NCBI GenBank assembly: GCA_937922955.1
Contig: CALAKO010000201.1
Span: 1 to 6,701 of the forward strand
Reading direction: 5' to 3'
Length of the DNA: 6,701 nt
Source of the DNA: an uncultured Peptococcaceae bacterium
GTDB lineage: Bacteria > Bacillota > Peptococcia > Peptococcales > Peptococcaceae
Made by a program: the position numbers and the translations under genes. Within the stretch, counting starts at the first letter, position 1, and each line of letters begins with the position of its first letter. The notes beneath the pieces are model-generated. The model had not been told where the DNA came from. It was given only the letters and a program-made list of their open reading frames with translations, and did no database searches. Below, in pieces: positions 1 to 6,594 of the stretch.

Positions 1-1303
1 CGCCTGCTGTCGCCAGCGCGTTCGAGAGAATGACAATGCCAATAAATGTCACCGTGATCGGGTTCGCTCCCACCATCACGCCAAACTGCAGCGCAATCGG
101 CGTGAACACCGCCAGCAGCACCACATTATGCACAAACTGCGTCACAATGCCATACATTAAAATCAATACAATATAAAACATGATTGGCGACAGCCCCTGC
201 ACCATCGGCCCAAAGACTGCATGAATGCCCGCAATGATCCCCGCCTCTTCATTTTCCAATGCTGAACCAATTACCGCGTTGGCAACCATGAGAAAGACAA
301 TCTGCCACGGCACCGCATTTTGTGCCAGCTTGTCAATGCAGCACATCTTCTGCCCCTTGATGCGGCCAACGCCCAAAAGCACCAGCAAAATGGCGCCAAC
401 GCCAAGCACGCCCATTTGATTCAAAAACTGCGACAGCACCCAATTTTCCGGCAGCAGGCTCGGCAGATACATCATCACAAAGAAGGCCACGAAAAACACC
501 GCACCAATCTTCTGCTCATGCGTCAGCGCTACTTTCCCCTCTGAAATCCGATAATTCTTCAGCGGCGATAAGTCGAGACGCATCATCTTGCCAATCAGCA
601 GATAGCAGGCAATAATCAGCATCGAAACAAGGAACATGTACAGCGTAAACAACGAATAATTAATTGAAAAGCCCTCACCCATCGTCGTTGTCAGCGCATT
701 CAGTCCAATCAAACTCCACGGCGAAAACGGCTTGCTCAGCATCCCCAGCCCGGAAATAAACGGAATTGCAAAACACATATAGCTGGAAAATTTTCCCGCA
801 TGTTCAAACCCAGCCTCATCACAAATCTTGTAAATCACCGGCCAAAGCAAAAAAATGGCTGGATAAATATCAATCATCAGCCCCAGCACATACGACAACA
901 GCATAAATGCCGTCACAAACAGCCATGGATGCCCCTGCAGCCAGCGAATGCGAATAAATTTCTGGGCAATGTACTGATCCAGCCCAATCTGATTCGCATA
1001 GGCAATGAACGACGTCAGCACAATAATCACAACAACAATCTCGCTGGAAAAACCTGCATAGAAAAACGTTTTTGCTGGCTGCCCGCTGGCAACGGCAATC
1101 AACACCACCGACAGCAAGCTTGGAAAAATCAAATCCAGACAAATCCAGCCAAACATGAGACCGACAAAAATAAACAGCACCTTCATCCCAAAAGCCGTCA
1201 CCGGCCCCACTGGCGGCAGAAACCAGCCGGCAAAGGACAACACCAGCCAGATCACCACGCGCAGCCAATAGCTCCAGTCCGCTCTTTTTGCTGCATCCGA
1301 CAT
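1..1303 (-). CDS. SLC13/DASS-like anion permease A (partial, C-terminus off the left edge)
   Basis: Integral inner-membrane transporter, probably importing an organic or inorganic anion. The frame is open from the ATG at 1303 to the window edge, giving 434 residues; the paralogue at 2857-4287 has 476, so about 40 C-terminal residues are missing. Almost the whole chain is hydrophobic, with roughly ten membrane segments visible and a hydrophilic loop at residues 243-265. It aligns by eye with the paralogue along its length: PPVGPVTAFGM at 30-40, FGWICLDLIFPSL at 51-63, and TQFVHNVVL at 388-396, the position of the second DASS SNT motif. The first SNT position (about 143-148) reads MIDIYP, so the canonical Asn is absent. 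An alternative ATG two codons upstream (1309) is only 1 base from the AGGAGG, so 1303 is preferred. It is divergent from the Crp/Fnr gene, suggesting local control. The family call is confident; the substrate is unknown. Confidence 0.85.
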   Translation of the reverse strand, partial: MSDAAKRADWSYWLRVVIWLVLSFAGWFLPPVGPVTAFGMKVLFIFVGLMFGWICLDLIFPSLLSVVLIAVASGQPAKTFFYAGFSSEIVVVIIVLTSFIAYANQIGLDQYIAQKFIRIRWLQGHPWLFVTAFMLLSYVLGLMIDIYPAIFLLWPVIYKICDEAGFEHAGKFSSYMCFAIPFISGLGMLSKPFSPWSLIGLNALTTTMGEGFSINYSLFTLYMFLVSMLIIACYLLIGKMMRLDLSPLKNYRISEGKVALTHEQKIGAVFFVAFFVMMYLPSLLPENWVLSQFLNQMGVLGVGAILLVLLGVGRIKGQKMCCIDKLAQNAVPWQIVFLMVANAVIGSALENEEAGIIAGIHAVFGPMVQGLSPIMFYIVLILMYGIVTQFVHNVVLLAVFTPIALQFGVMVGANPITVTFIGIVILSNALATAG

Positions 1304-1310
1304 ATCCATT

Positions 1311-1316
1311 CCTCCT
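1311..1316 (-). promoter_or_regulatory. Shine-Dalgarno site of permease A, decides its start
   Basis: AGGAGG on the minus strand. It lies 7 bases before the ATG at 1303 but only 1 base before the in-frame ATG at 1309, so the downstream ATG is the likely start. Confidence 0.8.
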
Positions 1317-1357
1317 AAAGATTCTTTCTCTGCAATCGCGCTTCAACTTATAAGCGT

Positions 1358-1366
1358 ATTTTATCA
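1358..1366 (-). promoter_or_regulatory. Possible extended -10 promoter for permease A
   Basis: The minus strand reads TGATAAAAT, which matches an extended -10 (TG-N-TAnAAT). No convincing -35 lies 16-18 bases upstream. Predicted transcription would begin near 1351, leaving a leader of about 48 bases. A TTATAAG element sits just downstream and could be an alternative -10 or part of an operator. Low confidence. Confidence 0.3.
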
Positions 1367-1386
1367 AAGCAATTTTTCTGGTGCTG

Positions 1387-1415
1387 TTGTCGCTGCAACA
1401 TTTTTTTCTTATAAT
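1387..1415 (+). promoter_or_regulatory. Promoter of the Crp/Fnr regulator gene
   Basis: TTGTCG at 1387-1392 and a perfect TATAAT at 1410-1415 are separated by exactly 17 bases, with a T-rich spacer. Transcription should begin near 1421-1423, about 46 bases before the ATG at 1468. Because the -35 box overlaps the upstream GTG at 1381, that GTG cannot be the translation start from this promoter. Confidence 0.75.
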
Positions 1416-1453
1416 ACATAAAGTACTAGGAGTATCCATTTCGACCATCAGCA

Positions 1454-1460
1454 AAGGGGA
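1454..1460 (+). promoter_or_regulatory. Shine-Dalgarno site of the Crp/Fnr gene
   Basis: AAGGGGA lies 7 bases before the ATG at 1468. It supports this start over the in-frame upstream GTG at 1381, which has no such site and falls on the promoter. Confidence 0.7.
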
Positions 1461-1467
1461 CCTCGAC

Positions 1468-2154
1468 ATGTCTGAGCAACATTATTTTCCCATCGCTTCC
1501 AGCCAGCTGAGCGATTCCTTTCCGGAACTCAAACATTTCATTCTCGCTAATTACAGCCACACCACCACCGTCAAGCGCGGCACAAAAATTTTTCCTGACA
1601 ACAAAAACGAGCTGCTCTATCTTGCCGCCGGCAAAATCAAAACCTACATCTACGACGAAGATGGCCACGAACAGCTTATGTATATTTTCATCAAAGACAC
1701 CATCATCTTTCATTCCATTAGCGAGCAATTCTGCAAAAACCTCGTCGTCCTTGAAACGGCCACTATTTACAGCATCAACTACAACACCGTTTTCGCTTTT
1801 CTACAAACAGACGCCGACTACATTCGCAAATTTGCCCAGCTTATCGCCGCCCGCTACGGAATTCTGCTGCAGCAAATCCTCACCACCAATCGTCAGTGTG
1901 CCCGCCACAAAGTTTACGACTTTCTCTTCTCCCTGACTCAAAAATTTGGGATCGAACAGGAAGACGGCACCATTTTAGTCAGCAAATTTGCCACCCTCAC
2001 CGACATTGCCGCCATCCTCAATGTCCACCGCTCCAACGTCACCGCCTACATCAACGAACTCGAAGCGCAGAACATCATCACCCGCCACAAGCGTCAGCTC
2101 ATCGTCAATGACCTTGAAGCACTGGAAGCCCTGCTCGAAGAAACCTCGTCATAA
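1468..2154 (+). CDS. Crp/Fnr-family transcriptional regulator, CprK-like
   Basis: Cytoplasmic DNA-binding regulator of 228 residues, the usual family length. Residues about 20-115 form the cNMP-binding-type beta-roll (LLYLAAGKIKTYIYDEDGHE at 49-68), residues about 115-140 the dimerisation helix, and residues about 145-215 a winged helix. The helix-turn-helix runs LTDIAAILNVHRSNVTAYI (177-195), with the recognition helix near 187-198. The phosphate-binding cassette of cAMP receptors (GE..R.A type) is not seen, so cAMP is an unlikely ligand. Only two cysteines occur (89 and 144) and no FNR Cys cluster, so an Fe-S sensor is unlikely. The overall arrangement recalls CprK, which senses an aromatic organic acid; a small organic acid here is inference. 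The start is set by AAGGGGA at 1454-1460, 7 bases before ATG. It is divergent from permease A and ends at a bidirectional terminator. Confidence 0.9.
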   Translation: MSEQHYFPIASSQLSDSFPELKHFILANYSHTTTVKRGTKIFPDNKNELLYLAAGKIKTYIYDEDGHEQLMYIFIKDTIIFHSISEQFCKNLVVLETATIYSINYNTVFAFLQTDADYIRKFAQLIAARYGILLQQILTTNRQCARHKVYDFLFSLTQKFGIEQEDGTILVSKFATLTDIAAILNVHRSNVTAYINELEAQNIITRHKRQLIVNDLEALEALLEETSS

Positions 2155-2157
2155 CAT

Positions 2158-2195
2158 AAAAACCGTTTCCCAAATAATCGGGAAACGGTTTTTTT
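2158..2195. terminator. Bidirectional intrinsic terminator between convergent genes
   Basis: A perfect 11-bp stem, AACCGTTTCCC (2161-2171) against GGGAAACGGTT (2180-2190), encloses an 8-base loop. On the plus strand it is followed by T7 (2189-2195), and on the minus strand by T5 (from 2162 down to 2158). It lies 3 bases past the Crp/Fnr stop and 11 bases past the stop of the minus-strand gene, so it should end both transcripts. Confidence 0.95.
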
Positions 2196-2206
2196 CTATG
2201 ATGAAA

Positions 2207-2785
2207 TCAGGTATGCGCCAGCAGACTGTTCCTAAATTGCCGAAGTTGTTCATAAGGAGGCACCAACGCCCCTCGTTGCTTTTCCAAAAATATGATTGGC
2301 CCAACCCGGCTGCCGCTGGTTTGTTTTTGCAGCCACTTATACAATGTCTGAGGAAAATAGGCGTCAGCAAATGCCTCCGGATGTCCATCAATGTCGTAGG
2401 TGAAACCACTATAACACTGCGCAGGCGGCTGATTCAGAACACATTCTGCCTCTAGCTGTAGACGCAACAGCGGTTCACTTTGTTTTCCAATGCTCAACTC
2501 TTGCCAAAAGGCCTCAACAACTTTCTCTTTTTCCTTCTCCATCTCATACGGCGTGCCATGCACTCGCTGCGAATGGCTGTATACAGGAGAAATTGCATCA
2601 CTAGCCACCACGTGTTGGTAGACCGCCTCTGCCACCTCTATCTCATTGTCAGAAATCATCACTTGACGCTCGCCATCATCATATATAAACCCATAAAGAT
2701 CCAATTCTGTTCCATAGATGCCCGCCTTTTCCAAATTTCCGGCTAAAATGCCTACGGCTGCATCTCGCTGCACATTAGCACCCAA
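2207..2785 (-). CDS. Hypothetical soluble protein, 192 residues, probable TTG start
   Basis: Not recognised. The protein is hydrophilic, with no signal peptide or membrane segment, so it is probably cytoplasmic. It has a mixed alpha/beta look: YGFIYDDGERQVMISDNE (about residues 32-49) resembles a beta hairpin, a Glu/Lys-rich helix (EMEKEKEKVVEAFWQEL) lies near residues 81-97, and there is an acidic stretch YDIDGHPEAFADAY near 128-141. There are two cysteines and no zinc or P-loop motif. The start is uncertain: an in-frame TTG at 2803 lacks a ribosome site, whereas the TTG at 2785 follows AAGGAG with a 9-base gap; the frame is closed by TGA upstream. It lies 71 bases downstream of permease B on the same strand, with no clear promoter or terminator between, so co-transcription is likely. 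The clean ribosome site, terminator and protein-like composition support a real gene. Confidence 0.7.
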   Translation of the reverse strand: MGANVQRDAAVGILAGNLEKAGIYGTELDLYGFIYDDGERQVMISDNEIEVAEAVYQHVVASDAISPVYSHSQRVHGTPYEMEKEKEKVVEAFWQELSIGKQSEPLLRLQLEAECVLNQPPAQCYSGFTYDIDGHPEAFADAYFPQTLYKWLQKQTSGSRVGPIIFLEKQRGALVPPYEQLRQFRNSLLAHT

Positions 2786-2794
2786 CAGCTCACT

Positions 2795-2800
2795 CTCCTT
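2795..2800 (-). promoter_or_regulatory. Shine-Dalgarno site that selects a TTG start at 2785
   Basis: AAGGAG on the minus strand, 9 bases before the TTG at 2785. The farther TTG at 2803 lies upstream of this site and so cannot use it. No ATG is available in this frame near the site. Confidence 0.55.
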
Positions 2801-2856
2801 CAAAATGACTCATACATGCGCTGCCGCCTGCTTGCTCACGATTTGTTTCCTTCGCT

Positions 2857-4287
2857 TTAATAAACAAACAGCGCGTTCCCTAATGGCACCGTCACAACTA
2901 TCAGAATGATCCACGCTACTACAGAAATGGTGGCCCCGTAAATATAATTCCACTTCACGCTGGTTCCCTTGTGCGCATGAACCATGGCCGACTGAAAACT
3001 CGCTGCTGGTGTCATGTACGAAGAATTCAACGAAATGAAAATCATCATGAACAAAACAAATGGATTGCCGCCCATCTGAATGCACAACGGAATCAAAAAT
3101 GGCACAAACAACGCCGCTAATACAATATTATGTGTGAACTGCGTCAGCACCCCTAGAAGAACAGTGACAATAATCATGAAGGTCATCAAACCCATCTTAG
3201 ACACAATTGGAATAACCAGCCCTGCCACCGTTGGCATAATGCCCGCTTCGTCCGCACGAATAGCTTCCGCAATCGGAAAGGTCACCGCGAGAAGCAGAAT
3301 CAACGGCCATTCCACATAGCTTGTCCATGTTTTGGCCAGGCTAAACATCGGTTTGCCTTGGACAGAAATAGCCGCCAGCACAATCATCGCCACCAAACTG
3401 CAGCCACCAATGCCCAGCATATTCAAAACTCCTGCGCCAGGCATGTTCTCCCACGTCGACGGCAAAATCAAAGCCATCATGTAAATAACCAGCACTGTAA
3501 ATCCAATTTTTGCAGGTTTCTCTGCATGTTCACTTTCAATTCTTTTAATCGTTTCTTCCGGCATAACAAACGTCGACGCATCAATGCGGAACACAAACCG
3601 GGCAATTAAAATCATTACCAACAGCAAAAGAATACTTGTCACACCTGCCACAAGAATAAAAGAAGCCGTTGCATAATTCATGCCAGTGGTATCAATGAAG
3701 TACCCCAGAAAAATCATTGCCGTTGCATGGAACGGCAGGGAAAACATGCCATAAAAATTTGCCGCAGTAATCATCATCACCATGAAGGTAACCAGCCTGT
3801 TCTCCTGCCCCAGATGTGCTTCTTCTGCAATTTGAGTAACCACGCCCCAGAGCAGCATGATCCCTGCAATGGCTGCACCAAAAACGCCAAGAAAATAGGA
3901 GCTGAAGATAAGGCCACAAATTAAAAACCATGGATTCTTACGGAAAATTTTTCGTGTCACCATCCAGTTCGCTAACATTCTTGTCACACCAAGCCGATCC
4001 AATGCGCCAGCCATAACCATAACCGACAACACTTGCACAAGCTGCTCATTTCCAAAACCAACAGACAACGCCGAGGTGGTGTCCATAATTCCAAAGATTG
4101 CAATGGCTACGAAGCCAAATAAACTCGGCCAAATCAAATCAATCGTCATCCAGCCATACAACACACCAATAAACACCCCTAACGCACGCATCCCATAAGA
4201 AGTCACTGCTCCAAACGGCGGGCAACAACCAATGAGAACCGTCAATACCAGCATGATCGCCAAGTGAACGTATTGTTTTTTTGACAT
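2857..4287 (-). CDS. SLC13/DASS-like anion permease B (complete)
   Basis: Integral inner-membrane permease of 476 residues with about 11-12 hydrophobic segments, within the normal size for the SLC13/DASS branch of the ion transporter superfamily. It is a paralogue of permease A: PPFGAVTSYGM (23-33), YGWMTIDLIWPSL (44-56), LTQFTHNIVLAALFVPF (381-397). The hydrophilic loop is at about 235-260. The second SNT-like site reads T385-H386-N387, keeping the Asn; the first (about 136-141) reads FGAAIA and lacks it. In the segment where DASS proteins carry the conserved TPPN, the C-terminal half reads TPAASFQSAMV (426-436). Substrate and coupling ion are therefore uncertain. The ATG at 4287 has AAGGAG 9 bases upstream; a TTG 14 codons earlier lies inside the hairpin and is rejected. 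It sits downstream of the phosphodiesterase gene, separated by the hairpin at 4318-4404. Confidence 0.9.
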   Translation of the reverse strand: MSKKQYVHLAIMLVLTVLIGCCPPFGAVTSYGMRALGVFIGVLYGWMTIDLIWPSLFGFVAIAIFGIMDTTSALSVGFGNEQLVQVLSVMVMAGALDRLGVTRMLANWMVTRKIFRKNPWFLICGLIFSSYFLGVFGAAIAGIMLLWGVVTQIAEEAHLGQENRLVTFMVMMITAANFYGMFSLPFHATAMIFLGYFIDTTGMNYATASFILVAGVTSILLLLVMILIARFVFRIDASTFVMPEETIKRIESEHAEKPAKIGFTVLVIYMMALILPSTWENMPGAGVLNMLGIGGCSLVAMIVLAAISVQGKPMFSLAKTWTSYVEWPLILLLAVTFPIAEAIRADEAGIMPTVAGLVIPIVSKMGLMTFMIIVTVLLGVLTQFTHNIVLAALFVPFLIPLCIQMGGNPFVLFMMIFISLNSSYMTPAASFQSAMVHAHKGTSVKWNYIYGATISVVAWIILIVVTVPLGNALFVY

Positions 4288-4296
4288 AACAGGTCT

Positions 4297-4302
4297 CTCC
4301 TT
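4297..4302 (-). promoter_or_regulatory. Shine-Dalgarno site of permease B
   Basis: AAGGAG on the minus strand, 9 bases before the ATG at 4287. It lies only 15 bases downstream of the T-run of the hairpin, so the ribosome site is exposed only on RNA that has read through. Confidence 0.8.
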
Positions 4303-4317
4303 TTTCGACACTTTTGC

Positions 4318-4404
4318 AAAAAAGAGCAAAGCACGACGCGCATCATTCGAAAATCATTCATCGATTTTTCAAAGATCCTCTATACGCGTCGTACGGCTTT
4401 GCTC
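4318..4404 (-). terminator. Long terminator-like hairpin, possible attenuator, before permease B
   Basis: On the minus strand, GAGCAAAGC (4404-4396), a 3-base CGT bulge and ACGACGCG (4392-4385) pair with CGCGTCGT (4340-4333) and GCTTTGCTC (4332-4324), giving 17 base pairs followed directly by T6 (4323-4318). The 44-base loop holds a weaker internal hairpin (AAAATC at 4350-4355 against GATTTT at 4363-4368, plus-strand coordinates). The stem plus U-tract is the form of an intrinsic terminator. It begins 21 bases after the phosphodiesterase stop and ends 30 bases before the permease ATG. No convincing promoter is seen after it, so permease B depends on read-through or on a promoter hidden in the stem-loop. 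Whether it is a plain partial terminator or a regulated one cannot be told. Confidence 0.8.
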
Positions 4405-4425
4405 ATAGATTATTCACTTACTCAA

Positions 4426-6447
4426 TTAAAACACATAGTCTTCCAGAATCTGATACGCCACGGCGCCTTCACACTGTTTTGGCATGCGTACACCCAGCAT
4501 GTGTGCCACGGTTGGCGTCAAGTCTGCTTGACGAATGATGCGTTCAGACTTATAGCCTTTTTTCAAGCCCTGGCCAGCTGCAATAAAGATTGGCGTGACG
4601 GACGTGTCGTTGACCCCTTCAACCATTGGCAGCGCATCACCATGCAAACGGTTGACGCCTTCTTCCAGCCAATACAATACATCCCCACATTCAGGACCAC
4701 CGGTGCCCAGTACCATGGCGTCTTTGTTGCGCATGGCCACCGCAATGACACGTTTGCCATTGAGGCGATAATTATACAGACCATCAATAATTTCTCGTTC
4801 TAATTCGTATTTATCGGCTGGATCTACAATGCCTGTTGGGTACTTGCCTTTCAGATTGATATAAATCTGGCCGCCGCGTGTTGCCACAGCGCGTGTTTTT
4901 TCCCAATCGATTTCTTTAATGTCGTTGCCTTCGCTGTCCTTCTTCAGTACGGTGAAGCCCAGCTCTTGCATGACTTTAATGTTGCAGCCAAAGGCATCGC
5001 CAATCAGTGGCTTTTCTTCTTCTTCCGGTGTCAGCAGGCCATGATCTGAGAAAATCATGATGGTCCAGCCTTCATCCAAATAGTGCAGGAAGCGCGCAAG
5101 ATAACGGTCGGTTTGTTCGTACACCTTCTCAATGGCATCCTGATACTCTTTACCATGCATGGAGCCCATGATTGGACGATCCTTACCTAAGAACCAGAAC
5201 ATGTGTCCCATCGCATCCACATTGTGAATGTGACTGAACACCACCTGATACTCATTAGTGTCGATCAGATAGTTCAGTGCATCCGCCTGCCACTGAGCAG
5301 CAACTTCCCAGGTAGGAAGAATGACACGGTTCACCAGTTCGAGATCCGTACCACCGGATGTTGGGTTTGGTGGAATGTAACCTACGTTTTCAACCACCTG
5401 CTTATGCAAGCTTCTTGGATGGAAGAGATGGTCGTGTTCAATGTTCATGGCTCTGGACAACCACAACCGAACCATGGAGCCATCTTCAGCCAAATCCATT
5501 AAGAGCATGTTTCGATTGCCATAAACATGTTCTTCTTTCCAATACATGTCATCAACCACGCCAACCTTGTACTCATCTTTTTTCAACGTAACGATTGGCT
5601 CTTCATCCTTTTTGCTGTGATAGTAGGCAATGCGATCATAGATGCCCTCTTCGTTCTTAAGAATCAAGCATGGGCGACGCACACGGCCTTCAGAGGTGAT
5701 GACGTAGAATTCCTTTGCGCCTTCTGGTGCGTTGGCCCAGCCCTTGGCTTCCTTGATTGGGGAGTTGCAAAGATCCAGCTTCACGGCATCAATACCATCT
5801 TCGCCGTCAGACTGGGAAAGGATGATGTTTCTCATGCTCATAGAGTCGCCGCCAAGAATGCTATTAACATCGAATGTGTCTTCCACTTCCGGCAAATCTT
5901 CAATGACACAGCCAGCACCAGTGTTGTTAACGGCAGCTGGTTTGTAGGACACTTCTGTAAACTCTTCCTTTGCAAGAACAATCTTTTCCAAGTCAACACG
6001 AGCCACGCCGCCATTGATCATGGTTGGCTGCGTGCCGTCAACCACATGAAGATTTGGACTTTGGCTGGTTGGAGGCCAACTGGACCCTGGCCAGTGCCAT
6101 ACTAATGTTTTCATGCCCGCTTCCGCTGTAACATTCCACAGTGGTTCAGCATGGCAGAGACGGGAATCCAGGTTGTAGCTGGCAGTATCCAAATGCACCG
6201 GATCTTGACGCCAGAAGCAAGTGATCCCGTGAGTGACTGGTAACGCACCAGTAGCCAGTGTCGTCCACAGCGGTGGAGTGATTGTTGGCGGTGTGCAGAT
6301 CAGTTTCAAATCCTCTTTCTGTGCCCCTTGATCCACAAACTTTTTAATGTTTGGCAGTTTACCTTCTTTTAAAAACTTGCTGGTCAAACGTGGATCCAGA
6401 CCATCAACCCCGAGCAGCAGTACCTTGTCTGTCAATGTTTTGCTCAT
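4426..6447 (-). CDS. Alkaline-phosphatase-superfamily phosphodiesterase / nucleotide-pyrophosphatase-like hydrolase
   Basis: Predicted two-metal hydrolase of 673 residues acting on phosphate (or sulfate) esters. Residues 8-18 (KVLLLGVDGLD) supply metal ligand D15. PTITPPLWTTLATG (54-67) aligns with the NPP motif PTKTFPNHYSIVTG and makes T57 the likely nucleophile, followed by THGI (72-75). DAMGH gives D411 and H415, SDHG gives D468 and H469, and LHGD supplies H602 as the probable last ligand, so the catalytic set looks complete. Residues about 85-395 form a large insertion between core strands, probably a substrate-specifying cap. There is no signal peptide, and the N-terminus goes straight into the first core strand, so a cytoplasmic location is likely. 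The ATG has AAGGAG 8 bases upstream (6456-6461). It is first in a minus-strand series with permease B. Phosphodiesterase, phosphonate hydrolase, phosphomutase or sulfatase activity cannot be separated by eye. Confidence 0.88.
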   Translation of the reverse strand: MSKTLTDKVLLLGVDGLDPRLTSKFLKEGKLPNIKKFVDQGAQKEDLKLICTPPTITPPLWTTLATGALPVTHGITCFWRQDPVHLDTASYNLDSRLCHAEPLWNVTAEAGMKTLVWHWPGSSWPPTSQSPNLHVVDGTQPTMINGGVARVDLEKIVLAKEEFTEVSYKPAAVNNTGAGCVIEDLPEVEDTFDVNSILGGDSMSMRNIILSQSDGEDGIDAVKLDLCNSPIKEAKGWANAPEGAKEFYVITSEGRVRRPCLILKNEEGIYDRIAYYHSKKDEEPIVTLKKDEYKVGVVDDMYWKEEHVYGNRNMLLMDLAEDGSMVRLWLSRAMNIEHDHLFHPRSLHKQVVENVGYIPPNPTSGGTDLELVNRVILPTWEVAAQWQADALNYLIDTNEYQVVFSHIHNVDAMGHMFWFLGKDRPIMGSMHGKEYQDAIEKVYEQTDRYLARFLHYLDEGWTIMIFSDHGLLTPEEEEKPLIGDAFGCNIKVMQELGFTVLKKDSEGNDIKEIDWEKTRAVATRGGQIYINLKGKYPTGIVDPADKYELEREIIDGLYNYRLNGKRVIAVAMRNKDAMVLGTGGPECGDVLYWLEEGVNRLHGDALPMVEGVNDTSVTPIFIAAGQGLKKGYKSERIIRQADLTPTVAHMLGVRMPKQCEGAVAYQILEDYVF

Positions 6448-6520
6448 AGTTATCGCTCCTTTTTATGAACCAAATCGAATTAACTTATGCACTTATCATA
6501 CCGGCTCGTATACGTCTTGC

Positions 6521-6550
6521 ATATAACGTCTTTAACGACGATTTTTTCAA
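6521..6550 (-). promoter_or_regulatory. Possible promoter for the phosphodiesterase gene
   Basis: The minus strand reads TTGAAA (6550-6545), an 18-base spacer, then TTATAT (6526-6521). Transcription would start near 6514, leaving a leader of about 66 bases. A rival is the TATAAT on the minus strand at 6607-6602 inside the palindrome, but its -35 position is poor (CTCAAA). Confidence is low. Confidence 0.35.
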
Positions 6551-6565
6551 TCTGTCCAGCTTTTG

Positions 6566-6594
6566 TTGACAGTCCATTAACCGCTGCCTATAAT
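6566..6594 (+). promoter_or_regulatory. Fully consensus rightward promoter for a gene beyond the window
   Basis: TTGACA (6566-6571) and TATAAT (6589-6594) are separated by exactly 17 bases, a perfect housekeeping-sigma consensus. Transcription should begin near 6600-6602 and run off the right edge. The -10 box lies in the left arm of a perfect inverted repeat, so a protein bound there would block it. Its target gene is not in the window. Confidence 0.85.

Noticed and set aside
800..1318. 172-codon plus-strand open frame opposite permease A
   Set aside because: It is the antisense of the permease, with a His/Gln/Asn-rich low-complexity composition typical of a shadow frame.
1381..1467. Upstream GTG start that would extend the Crp/Fnr protein by 29 residues
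   Set aside because: It overlaps the promoter, lies upstream of the predicted transcript start, lacks a ribosome site, and the added residues do not resemble the family.
870..1469. 199-codon minus-strand open frame overlapping permease A and the promoter region
   Set aside because: It is a different frame of the permease A coding region, crosses the divergent promoter region, and encodes no family-like sequence.
2810..2839. Nine-codon GTG frame (MSKQAAAHV) with an upstream AAGGA between permease B and the unknown gene
   Set aside because: It has a plausible ribosome site but no other support; frames this short arise easily by chance and no regulatory structure accompanies it.
4288..4329. 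TTG start adding 14 residues to permease B
   Set aside because: It lies inside the hairpin stem and has no ribosome site, whereas the ATG at 4287 has AAGGAG 9 bases upstream.
5527..6105. 192-codon plus-strand open frame opposite the phosphodiesterase
   Set aside because: It is antisense to a gene with intact catalytic motifs, has no ribosome site of note, and gives no recognisable protein.
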